From Castellaniella sp040276065 (lineage in GTDB: Bacteria; Pseudomonadota; Gammaproteobacteria; Burkholderiales; Burkholderiaceae_B), in NCBI RefSeq assembly GCF_040276065.1, contig NZ_JBELOI010000006.1:62001-126000 (forward strand): 64,000 nt of DNA. Reading direction: 5' to 3'. Of the stretch, positions 32,984 through 42,399 are shown one piece after another (positions within the stretch are counted from its first letter, which is position 1; every line of letters begins with the position of its first letter). The translations under genes were made by a program, and so were the position numbers. The notes beneath the pieces were generated by a model. The model was not told the DNA's origin. It saw only the letters and a list, made by a program, of their open reading frames with translations, and searched no databases.

Positions 32984-33069
32984 CCTTGTCACAAGGAGAT
33001 TATGGCGATAGGCGCCATAGTTCAAGTACCTTTTTGGTAGTTCTACCGGACAGAGCCCAAACCTATAAT
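32984..33069 (+). promoter_or_regulatory. LysR operator candidates and predicted hyuA promoter
   Basis: The spacer contains a -10 box TATAAT at 33064-33069, which places the start site near 33076. A dyad TATGGCG-N5-CGCCATA (33001-33019) is centred about 66 bp upstream of it, and GGTAG-TT-CTACC (33036-33047) lies around -35, the usual places for LysR recognition and activation sites. A third dyad CCTTGT-C-ACAAGG is at 32984-32996. The first dyad does not fit the plain T-N11-A form, and no good -35 box is seen, as is common for activated promoters. Confidence 0.55.
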
Positions 33070-33098
33070 TTTTGGCAATCATCACTCGAGGGCTCTCA

Positions 33099-35174
33099 AT
33101 GGCAGACAGGACTTATTTGATCGCGGCTGATACCGGCGGCACATTCACGGATGTCGTGGCATTCGACTCGTCGAGCGGTCAGATCAGCTACGGAAAAGCG
33201 CTGACGAACTATTCCAATCTTGCGGACGGCGCCCTGGAAGGCCTGGAGAGCGCCGCCGTCGATCTGTCGCATGGGCTGCTTTTCAAGCACGGCACGACGC
33301 ACGTGATCAATGCGTTCATTCAGCGCAATGGCGCCAAGACCGCGTTGGTGACCACCAAGGGGTTTTCCGACTTGCTGGAAATCGGCCGCGGCAACCGCCC
33401 GGTACCGTTTTCTTTGCGGTATCGGAGGGATCCGGTGCTGGTTGCCCGTGACTTGCGTTTCGACGTCGAGGAGCGCATCGACGCAAAGGGCGAGATTGTC
33501 GTGGCTTTGAACGAAGCAGAGCTCGAGACGCTGGCGCGGCGTCTCGAGGCCCTGGGTATCGAAGCCGTGGCGGTTGCGTTTCTCAACGCCTATCTCAACT
33601 CGGCCCATGAGCAGCGCGCGGTCGAGATTCTACAAGAGAGGCTCCCGCGGGCTTATGTCACCTCGGGCAGCGCCTTGAGCCGCGAATGGTACGAGTATGA
33701 ACGGACCTCCACGGCAGCCGCCAATGCGTATGTCGGCCCGAAGATGCGCCACTACGTGGATATGTTCGATGCGCGGCTCAAGCAGCGCGCCTTTGGCGGG
33801 ACCTTCTACATGATGGGCTCCAATGGCGGCGTGCTGTCGACGGAGCGGTCCGTGAAGGAGCCCATCGCACTGGTCGAGTCGGGGCCGGTCGGTGGATGTA
33901 TCGGTGCCGCCAGGTATGCGGCGGAACTCGGGATCGAGAACGTCATCGCCTTCGACATGGGGGGGACGACGGCCAAGTGCGCCCTCGTCATGAATGCGCA
34001 ATTCGATGTGCAGCCGCTCTACTACGTGGGTGGCTATGACCACGGCTTTCCCCTGCGCACGCCGGTCGTCGATATCGTGGAGGTCGGCGCCGGGGGAGGT
34101 TCCATCGCACATATCGACCCAGGTGGGGATTTCGTGGTGGGGCCGCAAAGCGCGGGCTCCGAGCCAGGGCCCGTGGCCTTTGGCAGGGGCGGCGTCGAGC
34201 CCACGATCACGGATGCCAATCTGGTGCTCGGGCGTATCGGCGCGGGGAAATTCATGAGTGGTCGCCTGAGCCTCGATGTCGACCAGGCGCGGCATGCGAT
34301 CAGGACAAATATCGCCGAGCCCCTTGGCCACGGCGATGCGGACGGCGTGGATACCGCGGCCCAGGGCGTGCTCGACCTTGCGAATATCGCCATGACCAAT
34401 GCCATCAAGGAAATCTCGATCGAGCGCGGGTATGACGTCAGGGAATTCGCGCTCTTCGTCTTTGGCGGTAGCGGCCCCTTGTTTGGCTGCCAGCTTGCCC
34501 GTGCGCTCAAGATCCCTCGGGTGATCGTACCGCCGCACCCAGGGAATTTCAGTTGCCTTGGGATGTTGTTGGCCCCCATCCGGGTTGATTTGGCCAGGAC
34601 GGTCGTCGGCGCCGTGTCAGAGGATACTCTGCGCGAGGCGGAGGCAATATTCGAGGCATTGGAGGACGAGGCTCGGGTGACGCTCGAGCGGGAATGCAAA
34701 TCCGGAACCATGAACAGCGAGCGATCGCTGGAGATGCGCTATCGGGGGCAGAAGCACAGCGTACAGGTCAGGATCGATCGCGAGTCGGCCGTCGAGACGA
34801 TCGTGCAGAAATTTGATGAGATCTACAGTGCGCGCTATGGGCATGTCAACGCGGATTGTGCCATCGAGATCGTCGGTGCGCGCCTGTTCATGGAGGGCGA
34901 CGTCGCGCGCCCGGGGCTCGAGGCGCTTGGCGGGGGCGGGATGAACGTCGGCGCGACACAGCCGGTGCCGTCATCGCGACGTTCCGTCTATTTCCCCAGG
35001 CCGTTCAGCCGGGTCGAGACCGACGTGTGGGATCGGGCCTCGCTGCCTGTTGGTTTCAAGATCGTCGGCCCGGCGATCATCGAGGAGTACAGCTCGACGA
35101 CGGTGATCCTGCCTGGTGATATCGCCGAAGTTGGAAAGCTGGGCGAGATTTCGATTTCGTGTGACTTGTCATGA
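33099..35174 (+). CDS. hyuA: Hydantoinase/oxoprolinase A-type subunit (HyuA family)
   Basis: A 691-residue protein of the N-methylhydantoinase A/5-oxoprolinase/acetone carboxylase beta family. The N-terminal ATP-binding segment AADTGGTFTDVVAFD and the inner motif ENVIAFDMGGTTAKCALV are conserved, as are HGTTHVINAFIQRNG and GPVGGCIGA. The enzymes use ATP to open cyclic imides and lactams or to carboxylate ketones; sequence alone does not separate these. The ATG at 33099 follows GAGGG; a TTG nine codons earlier is less likely. It overlaps hyuB by 4 bp. Confidence 0.9.
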   Translation: MADRTYLIAADTGGTFTDVVAFDSSSGQISYGKALTNYSNLADGALEGLESAAVDLSHGLLFKHGTTHVINAFIQRNGAKTALVTTKGFSDLLEIGRGNRPVPFSLRYRRDPVLVARDLRFDVEERIDAKGEIVVALNEAELETLARRLEALGIEAVAVAFLNAYLNSAHEQRAVEILQERLPRAYVTSGSALSREWYEYERTSTAAANAYVGPKMRHYVDMFDARLKQRAFGGTFYMMGSNGGVLSTERSVKEPIALVESGPVGGCIGAARYAAELGIENVIAFDMGGTTAKCALVMNAQFDVQPLYYVGGYDHGFPLRTPVVDIVEVGAGGGSIAHIDPGGDFVVGPQSAGSEPGPVAFGRGGVEPTITDANLVLGRIGAGKFMSGRLSLDVDQARHAIRTNIAEPLGHGDADGVDTAAQGVLDLANIAMTNAIKEISIERGYDVREFALFVFGGSGPLFGCQLARALKIPRVIVPPHPGNFSCLGMLLAPIRVDLARTVVGAVSEDTLREAEAIFEALEDEARVTLERECKSGTMNSERSLEMRYRGQKHSVQVRIDRESAVETIVQKFDEIYSARYGHVNADCAIEIVGARLFMEGDVARPGLEALGGGGMNVGATQPVPSSRRSVYFPRPFSRVETDVWDRASLPVGFKIVGPAIIEEYSSTTVILPGDIAEVGKLGEISISCDLS

Positions 35175-37000
35175 TGCGGAGCAATGTGATGGACGCCAAA
35201 GTGGTGGGGCTGGAAGGCAATGCCGAGCGTGTACCGACGCTCGACGATCTGATCACGCTTCAGATCATTCGTAACGACCTGGTGTCGATTCCGAATCAGA
35301 TCGATCGGAACGTGACGCGCACCGCATTTTCGCAGTTGATCAATGAGTACAAGGACTATGCGGTCGGCATCGTGGATCCCGATGGCAACCTGATTTCCCA
35401 GTCTCGCGGCAGCCTGTTGATTTTTGCGGCGAATGCGTTGGGTACCGCAGTTCGGGACGGGCTCGCGCTGCACGGGGAGGAAAACCTCGGTCAGGGGGAT
35501 GTGCTGATCTCAAACCACGCAGAGACGCTCGGACAGCATCTCAATAACGTGGTCATGTATACGCCGGTGCGGGCGGATCAGGGGCGTGGCGAGATCGTCG
35601 CGTTCTTTTGTGTACTCATGCATTGGATTGATGTCGGTGGGATCATGGTGGGTTCCAGCACATCGACCTCGACCACTGAGATTTTTCAGGAAGGCATTCA
35701 GTTCCGTAGCGTGAAGCTGATGCATCGTGGTGAGCGTTCCGAGGACATGTTCCGGATGATCCGGTACAACACGCGTTTTCCAGAGGAACTGATCGGCGAT
35801 GTCGAGGCACAGATCGCCGGCTGTCTATTGGGCCGGGACATGGTGGCTCAGATCGTCGGAAAGTATGGAATCGAAGGGTTCAGGGACGCGGTCGCCGCCA
35901 TGCGGGATCATGCCAGGCGCTTGAGCAGGCAGGCGATCAAGGCCGCTCCAAAGGGTGAGTTTTCAGCCTTCGCGTTTCTCGATAACGACGGCGTGCAACT
36001 CGATAAGACGGTTCCCATCGGCGTCCAGGTGCGACTGGACGGAGAGCGCCTCACGGTTGATTACGTCGATGTGGCGGACCAGCTATCCGGCCCGATGAAT
36101 GCCGGACGTAACGGTGGCGCGGTTGCCGCCGCCCGGATTGCGCTCAAGTATCTGATCTCGCCCGATGAGCCTCTGAATGAGGGTGACTTTGATTTTCTGG
36201 ATGTCGAGATTCCCGAGGGAAAATTCCTGTCGGCTCGCCGCAATGCGCCCTTGGGACTTTCAGGGCACATGATTCCCACCACGGTGGATACGATTTTGCG
36301 CGCCTTGGCCGAGCCCTTTCCGGATCGGGTGGCGGCGGCTCATCACGGGACCTACGGGGCCTACGCATTCCACGGAATCAGCGCTTTCACCGGAGAGCCG
36401 TTTTTTCACCTCGACACCTCGGTGGGTGGCTGGGGTGCGTCCTCGACCATGGACGGCTACGGCCCCTCACGATCGAATGTGCATGGCGATACCTCGGACG
36501 TGCCGATAGAGGTGCAGGAGGCATACTATCCGTTTCGCTTTGTCTCTTACCGTTTGCGCGGCGACTCGGCGGGGGCGGGCGAGTTCCGGGGCGGTCTGGG
36601 TGTCGAAAAAACCTATCTGGTCACGGGGCCCTGTCGGATCACTCTCAAGATCGACCGGACCAAATGTGCGCCCTGGGGCGTTGCCGGAGGGAGCGAGGGC
36701 AAGGTGTCGGACGTCGACATCTTTCGTCGTGACGGCTCCCATATCCGTTCCTTCAAGGGGACTTACGAGGTGGATGAAGGCGATCGCATCGTGATTCGCA
36801 CCGGTGGCGGCGGGGGCTATGGCTACGCTTGGCGGCGGGATCCCGAGCGCGTCCGAACCGATGTCCGCTTCGGCTATGTGTCACGCGAGGCCGCGCTTGC
36901 CGATTATGGTGTGGCCTTTGGGGATGACCTGGAGATCGATGTCGAGGGGACCACCGCCCGGCGTCGGGCAATGTCTGAAGGGCAGGGACAGGTCGCCTAG
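35171..37000 (+). CDS. hyuB: Hydantoinase/oxoprolinase B-type subunit (HyuB family)
   Basis: A 609-residue partner subunit. Diagnostic segments: LDDLITLQIIRNDLVSIPNQ, GDVLISNHAETLGQHLNN with HWIDVGG (metal and substrate region), the SGPMNAGRNG segment and AHHGTYGAYAFHG. The C-terminal region has GGLGVEKTYLV and RTGGGGGYG, both typical of HyuB/AcxA-like subunits. ATGA overlap with hyuA indicates coupled synthesis of the complex. No third small subunit of the acetone-carboxylase type is seen next to it, which leans towards the hydantoinase/oxoprolinase type. Confidence 0.9.
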   Translation: MMRSNVMDAKVVGLEGNAERVPTLDDLITLQIIRNDLVSIPNQIDRNVTRTAFSQLINEYKDYAVGIVDPDGNLISQSRGSLLIFAANALGTAVRDGLALHGEENLGQGDVLISNHAETLGQHLNNVVMYTPVRADQGRGEIVAFFCVLMHWIDVGGIMVGSSTSTSTTEIFQEGIQFRSVKLMHRGERSEDMFRMIRYNTRFPEELIGDVEAQIAGCLLGRDMVAQIVGKYGIEGFRDAVAAMRDHARRLSRQAIKAAPKGEFSAFAFLDNDGVQLDKTVPIGVQVRLDGERLTVDYVDVADQLSGPMNAGRNGGAVAAARIALKYLISPDEPLNEGDFDFLDVEIPEGKFLSARRNAPLGLSGHMIPTTVDTILRALAEPFPDRVAAAHHGTYGAYAFHGISAFTGEPFFHLDTSVGGWGASSTMDGYGPSRSNVHGDTSDVPIEVQEAYYPFRFVSYRLRGDSAGAGEFRGGLGVEKTYLVTGPCRITLKIDRTKCAPWGVAGGSEGKVSDVDIFRRDGSHIRSFKGTYEVDEGDRIVIRTGGGGGYGYAWRRDPERVRTDVRFGYVSREAALADYGVAFGDDLEIDVEGTTARRRAMSEGQGQVA

Positions 37001-37037
37001 CGGCCGTGATGTGAAATTGATCGAGGAGGTCAGGTAG

Positions 37038-38363
37038 ATGCTGAACGAAACACATGACAAGACGCTGACGAGCTGGGTGCAGGGTGCGCAGGAGCCGGGG
37101 GGGGATTTCCCGATCCAGAATTTGCCATTCGGAGTCTTTGCGCCCAAGGCGGGCGGCGAGGCCCGCTTGGGCGTCGCCATCGGGGACTATGTGCTGGACC
37201 TGCGCGCTGCCGTAGAGCAGGGCCTGGTTGCGGGGGATTCAGAGCCGCTGGCGCGCGCCTGCCGCCAGGCGACACTCAACGAGCTGATGGGGCTTGGCCC
37301 GCAGAGCTGGCATGTGCTGCGGCTTGCGCTCTCGCGGCTGCTGCGCAAGGGCTCGGGTCAGCGCGCGCAAACGCTGCCGCTCCTGCGGCGGCATGATGAC
37401 GTCGAGATGAGGCTTCCCGCAACCGTTGGGGACTATACGGATTTCTATACGTCGATACACCACGCCACCAATGCCGGGAAGATCTTCCGCCCCGACAATC
37501 CGCTCTATCCGAACTTTACCCGACTGCCCGTCGGCTATCATGGCCGGGCCTCGTCCATTGTCGCCAGCGGCCATCCGTGTCGGCGGCCCTGGGGACAGCA
37601 GCGCCGTCCGGAAGCTGCCGAGCCCGTTTTCGCGCCGTCCACCAAGCTCGACTTCGAGCTTGAGTTGGCGATTTTCGTGGGCCCCGGCAATGCGCCGGGT
37701 GAACCGATTCCGATGGCGTCGGCGGAGCAGCACGTGTTCGGCGTGTGTCTGCTCAATGATTGGTCGGCGCGCGATATCCAAGCTTGGGAGTACCAGCCTC
37801 TAGGCCCGTTTCTGGGCAAGAGCTTTCTCACCACGATCTCTCCTTGGATTGTGACCATGGAGGCTCTTGAGCCCTTTCGGCGGTCGATGACTCTGGATCC
37901 GGCGCAGCCTGCGGTGCCGGCCTATCTGTCGGATCCCGCCCACGATCAGCGCGGCGCGCTGGGCATCGAAGTCGAAGTCGCACTAGAGACCGACGGCATG
38001 CGAGGCAAGGGGCAGAAGCCGGCGGTACTCGCCAAGGCGGCATTCGCTCAGCAGTATTGGAGCGTGTTTCAGATGCTTGCGCACCATGCGAGCAATGGTT
38101 GCAATCTGAATCCCGGCGATCTGATGGGCACCGGCACGATCTCGGGCCCGACACCCGGAGAGGAGGGCTGCCTGCTCGAAAAGACCTTGAATGGGGCACG
38201 CCCCGTCGAGCTTCCTAGTGGCGAGTCCAGAACGTTTCTCGAGGACGGGGACGAGGTCATCATGCGCGCCCGCTGCGAGCGGGAAGGGTTTGTTTCGATC
38301 GGCTTCGGGGAATGCCGTGGCCGGATCGAGCCATCGACGGCGTATCCGGGCGTGTCGGATTAA
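37038..38363 (+). CDS. fahA: Fumarylacetoacetase (FAH)
   Basis: A 441-residue hydrolase with full-length FAH architecture: an N-terminal SH3-like part (FGVFAPKAGGEARLGVAIGDYVLDL) and the metal-dependent C-terminal fold. Segments DYTDFYTSIHHATNAG (metal Asp and catalytic His), PVGYHGRASS, LDFELELAIFVGPGN (metal Glu pair), LNDWSARDIQAWEYQPLGPF and CNLNPGDLMGTGTISGP are nearly those of animal FAH. The enzyme splits fumarylacetoacetate to fumarate and acetoacetate. Neither homogentisate dioxygenase nor maleylacetoacetate isomerase is in this cluster, so the true substrate may be another 2,4-diketo acid. GGAGG lies upstream of the start. Confidence 0.95.
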   Translation: MLNETHDKTLTSWVQGAQEPGGDFPIQNLPFGVFAPKAGGEARLGVAIGDYVLDLRAAVEQGLVAGDSEPLARACRQATLNELMGLGPQSWHVLRLALSRLLRKGSGQRAQTLPLLRRHDDVEMRLPATVGDYTDFYTSIHHATNAGKIFRPDNPLYPNFTRLPVGYHGRASSIVASGHPCRRPWGQQRRPEAAEPVFAPSTKLDFELELAIFVGPGNAPGEPIPMASAEQHVFGVCLLNDWSARDIQAWEYQPLGPFLGKSFLTTISPWIVTMEALEPFRRSMTLDPAQPAVPAYLSDPAHDQRGALGIEVEVALETDGMRGKGQKPAVLAKAAFAQQYWSVFQMLAHHASNGCNLNPGDLMGTGTISGPTPGEEGCLLEKTLNGARPVELPSGESRTFLEDGDEVIMRARCEREGFVSIGFGECRGRIEPSTAYPGVSD

Positions 38364-38462
38364 GGTAGGCGGCGACTCGACCGGCCATGGGATCATCCGC
38401 TGGATGTGGATGGCCTGGCGGCCGGGCGTCTCGAGCTTGAAAAAGTGACGGGGGGTAATCGG

Positions 38463-39077
38463 ATGGAACCAGCGGCAAGAGGTGAGGCGGCGGGCGGGGA
38501 TCTCAAAGAGCGGAATGCCTGCGTGCAGGCGGCTCTAGAGCGTGTGCGCGCGGCGGTGGCGGGCGGGGTGACCCGGACGGCGCTCGAGTGCGTGCTATCT
38601 GAGTTGAAACGTCTGGCGGAGAATACGGCGTGGTGGTCCGTGGATCTCTTCCCCTCGCCACAGAAACCGGACCTCCAAGCGCGTTATCTGATTTCGGAGG
38701 ATTCGGATCGGAGCTTTGCGCTCTACCTCAATGTCATGCGCCCGGGCAAGAAGATCGTGCCGCACAATCACACGACGTGGGCGTGTATCGCCGCGGTGGA
38801 CGGGGTTGAGCACAATCAGGTCTATCGCCGCCTCGATGATGGTTCGAGAGAAAACGTGGCGATCCTCGAGGAAGACCGTCTGGTTGTCGTCGGGCCGGGA
38901 GCCGGAATCGCGCTCATGCCCGATGACATCCATTCCGTGCATATCCAGGGCGAGCAAGTGATCCGTCACCTGCATCTGTATGGCCGTGCCCTCGAGACGC
39001 TGACCGACCGCCTTGCGTTCGATGTCTTGGCGCAGACGTGCTCCAAGATGAATCTCAGCGTCGCCACCCAGCGATAG
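38463..39077 (+). CDS. Cysteine dioxygenase-like thiol dioxygenase (cupin)
   Basis: A 204-residue cupin of the cysteine dioxygenase family. The iron site appears as H101-N-H103 (PHNHTTWAC) and a later His in DIHSVH (about 157), and Cys108 sits five residues after the second His, as in animal CDO where it forms the Cys-Tyr crosslink. This suggests an active non-haem iron enzyme that converts a thiol to a sulfinic acid. The substrate could be cysteine, 3-mercaptopropionate or mercaptosuccinate. The ATG at 38463 is preferred, though an in-frame ATG 57 bp upstream is possible. The next gene follows 3 bp later. Confidence 0.82.
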   Translation: MEPAARGEAAGGDLKERNACVQAALERVRAAVAGGVTRTALECVLSELKRLAENTAWWSVDLFPSPQKPDLQARYLISEDSDRSFALYLNVMRPGKKIVPHNHTTWACIAAVDGVEHNQVYRRLDDGSRENVAILEEDRLVVVGPGAGIALMPDDIHSVHIQGEQVIRHLHLYGRALETLTDRLAFDVLAQTCSKMNLSVATQR

Positions 39078-39080
39078 GCT

Positions 39081-40805
39081 ATGACGCAGATACAGACACA
39101 CAGTGGGCAGGAACAGGCGGACGTTCTGGTTTTTGGGACGGGTGCCGCCGGCTTGACCGCGGCCCTGGTGGCTGCCGTCGAGGGCCTGGAGGTCAGGGTC
39201 TTCGAGAAATCGGCGTTCGCGGGCGGGACGACGGCGACCTCCGGGGGCTCTCTGTGGGTGCCCGGCACGGCACAGACCCTCCGGGATACGCCGGAGGCTA
39301 CCGTCGACCTCGCCAGGAAGTATCTCCTGGGAGAGCTTGGCGACTGGGTCCGGCATGACCTGCTCGACGCATTTCTCGCAGCCTCGCCAGAGGCGATCGA
39401 TTATCTGGCGCAACACAGCGCGGTGCAGTTCGCCCATGCCACCAATCCGGACTATCACGCGGACGCTCCCTTTGGCTCGGCGACGGGTCATGCGATCACC
39501 GCGCTGCCGTTTGATGCCCGCCGGCTTGGGGCGGACTTTGCACGCCTGAAACCGCCCAGGGATGTGTTCATGGTGCTGGGGGGCATGATGGTGGGGCGCC
39601 GCGAGATCCCCATGCTCTTGCGCCCCTTCTCGAGCGTCGCCAACTTCCGCCGTACCGTCAGCCTGTTGGCCGGCTACGCGCGCGACCGCTTGCGTTATCC
39701 GCGGGGCACACGCTTGCTGATCGGCAACGCTTTGATCGCCCGGTATATGTACAGCTTGCGCCAGCGCGGTGTGTCCATCGACTATGAAACCCGACTGGTC
39801 GAGTTGCATCGAGAAGACGGACGCGTGGCAGGGGCGGTGGTCGAGCGGGCCGGTCGCCGGTGGCTGGTGCGTGCGCGTCGAGGCGTCGTACTCGCAACAG
39901 GGGGCATCGCGCACAGCAAACCCCTGCGTGCCGAGTGGATGGCCGCGCATCCGCACGATCATTCGATGGCCGATGAAGGGGACACGGGTGACGGTGTGAC
40001 TGTGGCGCGCAGTGCAGGGGCCAAGGTCGATGCGGCGGTTTCCAACCCCGCGTACTGGTCGCCGGCCTCGATCCGTCAGCGGGAGGACGGTAGCCGGACT
40101 TTATGGATCCACGGCCATATGGATCGTGGCAAACCGGGTCTGATGGCGGTCGGCGCCTCGGGTCGGCGGTTTGTCAACGAGGCGGACTCCTACCATGATT
40201 TCGTCCTGGCGATGTTTGGCGGCGATGGGCGCGCGCCGATCCCGTCGGCTTACCTGATCTGCGATCATCGCTTCATTCGGAAGTACGGGCTGGGCTTGGT
40301 GCGCCCGCTGATCTCCAGGATCGAGCCGTTCGTGCGCGATGGTTATCTGATACGAGCCGACTCGATCGAGGCGCTGGCCGAGCGCGCCGGCATCGATCCG
40401 TTGGCATTGCGCGAGACGGTCGCGACGTATAACGTCGATGCCCAGCAGGGGGACGATAGCCAGTTCGGGCGGGGTAGCCGGATCCTCAACCGGTTCAACG
40501 GGGATCCGGCACATCGGCCGAACCCTTGTATGAGTCCTATTGCGCATCCGCCCTACTATGCGCTGAAAGTTCACCCTTGCACCATCGGGACCACGATCGG
40601 CTTGGCGACCGATGCCGATGCCCGGGTGCTGGACGAGAACGACAATCCGATGCCGGGGCTCTACGCCTGTGGCAATGACATCAGTTCTGTATTTCGCGGT
40701 TTTTACCCCGGTCCCGGTGCCACGCTTGGCGCGGCTGTCGTTTTCGCATACCGTGCGGCGCGACACTTGGCGGTGGGTTCCGGGGACGCGACCCTTTCCG
40801 GATAG
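39081..40805 (+). CDS. FAD-dependent oxidoreductase, ketosteroid dehydrogenase type (II)
   Basis: A 574-residue flavoprotein of the same superfamily as the one encoded at 30.1 kb but clearly different in sequence. N-terminal FAD loop VLVFGTGAAGLTAALVAA, then AGGTTATSGGSLWVPGT; the C-terminal segment GLYACGNDISSVFRGFYPGPGATLGAAVVFAYRAAR matches 3-oxosteroid 1-dehydrogenase-like proteins. A dehydrogenation alpha-beta to a carbonyl is plausible. Located between the thiol dioxygenase and the rhodanese gene, so it probably acts in the same pathway. Confidence 0.88.
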   Translation: MTQIQTHSGQEQADVLVFGTGAAGLTAALVAAVEGLEVRVFEKSAFAGGTTATSGGSLWVPGTAQTLRDTPEATVDLARKYLLGELGDWVRHDLLDAFLAASPEAIDYLAQHSAVQFAHATNPDYHADAPFGSATGHAITALPFDARRLGADFARLKPPRDVFMVLGGMMVGRREIPMLLRPFSSVANFRRTVSLLAGYARDRLRYPRGTRLLIGNALIARYMYSLRQRGVSIDYETRLVELHREDGRVAGAVVERAGRRWLVRARRGVVLATGGIAHSKPLRAEWMAAHPHDHSMADEGDTGDGVTVARSAGAKVDAAVSNPAYWSPASIRQREDGSRTLWIHGHMDRGKPGLMAVGASGRRFVNEADSYHDFVLAMFGGDGRAPIPSAYLICDHRFIRKYGLGLVRPLISRIEPFVRDGYLIRADSIEALAERAGIDPLALRETVATYNVDAQQGDDSQFGRGSRILNRFNGDPAHRPNPCMSPIAHPPYYALKVHPCTIGTTIGLATDADARVLDENDNPMPGLYACGNDISSVFRGFYPGPGATLGAAVVFAYRAARHLAVGSGDATLSG

Positions 40806-40810
40806 GCATC

Positions 40811-42388
40811 ATGAATATCGTCACTCCCCTTGTATTGCAGGACTGGTTGTTGAATAGCGAGACGGAACTGGCGGTTCTTGATGTCAGGGAGGCGGGTGAG
40901 TTTGGCTGGGGGCATCTGCTGTTTGCCATTCCGCTGCCGTATAGCAGGCTGGAGGTCGAGCTGGATCGGCTGGTGCCGCACCGCGCCACGCGCCTGGTTT
41001 TTTGTGACGATGGGGTGTCAGGGGTCGCGCAGCGCGCCGCCCAGCGCGCCGCGATGCTTGGCTACGAGCAGGTGCATGTGCTCGGGGGGGGGACGGCGGC
41101 TTGGCGCAGCGCGGGATATCCCCTTTTCGCCGGGGTCCATGTTCCGAGCAAGACATTTGGCGAGCTTGTCGAGGAAGTCTGTCACACCCCGCGCATATCG
41201 GCCCAAGATCTGCATGCGCGACAGGCTCGCGGGGAACACGTGATTGTCGTAGACGGCCGGCCGTTCGCCGAATACAGCAAGATGAACATACCGGGTAGCG
41301 TCTGTTGCCCCAATGGCGAGCTGGCCTATCGGATATCCGCAATCGCCCCCGATGAATCAATACCCATCGTGGTCAACTGCGCGGGGCGTACACGCAGCAT
41401 CATCGGTGCGCAGACGCTGATCGATATCGGTCTGCGGAATCCCGTGTACGCGCTGGAAAACGGGACACAAGGGTGGGCTTTGGCTGGGTACGATCTGGAA
41501 TATGGCGGCACGCGTCGCTATCCAGCCCAGCCGCCCGTCTCCGCGCTGGTCGAACGCGCGGCATCCGTCGCGGCGCTGGCGCAGCGGCGGGGTGTGCGTG
41601 CTCTGGACGTCAGCGAGGCGTGTCGGTGGCTCGCGGACACGGACCGCACGACGTATTGGCTCGATATCAGAACCCCGGAGGAATTCTCGGCGGATGCGGC
41701 GCCGGGGGCGCAGAGCGCGCCCGGCGGGCAGTTGATTCAGGCGACTGATCAATGGCTAGCGGTGCGCGGTGCGCGGGTGTTGCTGGCCGATCATGACGGC
41801 ATCAGGGCCCCGGTGGTCGCGCAATGGCTGCGGCGTCTGGGCTGGGATGCGCATACCGTCCGGGTATCCGAGGGATTTGCCCTGAAACCGCGCGACCGCG
41901 AGTGTGACATCGCCTCATCCATGCCGTTGCCGATTCCGGTGGAGCCCGGGCGCTTGGATGATTGGCGCCGGACCGGCGAGTGCCTCCTTGTCGATATCCG
42001 CTCGAGCATGGACTTCAGAAAAGGCCATATCCCGGGCTCTATATGGTCCATACGGTCGCGCCTCGCCGAGGACGTTCCGGACAGCCCAAGGCGGGTGGTG
42101 CTGATTTCCGACGATCTCGTCATGATCCGGATGGCGGCGCTAGAACTGGTGCAGCGGCGAGGTCAGGACATTCATTATCTTGAAGGAGGCTGCCGCGGCT
42201 GGCTGGATGCCGGCGGGCGCCCCGAGGCTTCGCCCGCAGTGCCTACCGATGATGACGCAATCGATTATCTGTTCTTCGTGCATGACCGTCATGACGGAAA
42301 TCTTGACGCGGCACGCCAATACCTGGCCTGGGAGCAAGGCCTCGTCGCCATGCTTGATCCAGCGGAGCGTGCCAGGTTCAATCCATAG
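40811..42388 (+). CDS. Four-repeat rhodanese-domain protein
   Basis: A 525-residue cytoplasmic protein of four rhodanese-like repeats (about residues 5-105, 125-230, 265-360, 380-470) and a short C-terminal region. Repeats 1 and 2 keep the catalytic cysteine: C65 in CDDGVSG and C190 in CAGRTRS. Repeats 3 and 4 have ADHDGIRA and SDDLVMI at that position, with no cysteine, so they are probably structural or binding units. Each repeat has the D-(V/G/I)-R opening motif. Such proteins transfer sulfane sulfur from persulfide or thiosulfate. The gene lies 5 bp after the flavoprotein gene and 11 bp before the lyase gene, and close to the thiol dioxygenase gene, which supports a sulfur-handling step. 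Confidence 0.9.
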   Translation: MNIVTPLVLQDWLLNSETELAVLDVREAGEFGWGHLLFAIPLPYSRLEVELDRLVPHRATRLVFCDDGVSGVAQRAAQRAAMLGYEQVHVLGGGTAAWRSAGYPLFAGVHVPSKTFGELVEEVCHTPRISAQDLHARQARGEHVIVVDGRPFAEYSKMNIPGSVCCPNGELAYRISAIAPDESIPIVVNCAGRTRSIIGAQTLIDIGLRNPVYALENGTQGWALAGYDLEYGGTRRYPAQPPVSALVERAASVAALAQRRGVRALDVSEACRWLADTDRTTYWLDIRTPEEFSADAAPGAQSAPGGQLIQATDQWLAVRGARVLLADHDGIRAPVVAQWLRRLGWDAHTVRVSEGFALKPRDRECDIASSMPLPIPVEPGRLDDWRRTGECLLVDIRSSMDFRKGHIPGSIWSIRSRLAEDVPDSPRRVVLISDDLVMIRMAALELVQRRGQDIHYLEGGCRGWLDAGGRPEASPAVPTDDDAIDYLFFVHDRHDGNLDAARQYLAWEQGLVAMLDPAERARFNP

Positions 42389-42399
42389 GAGAGTGACCC

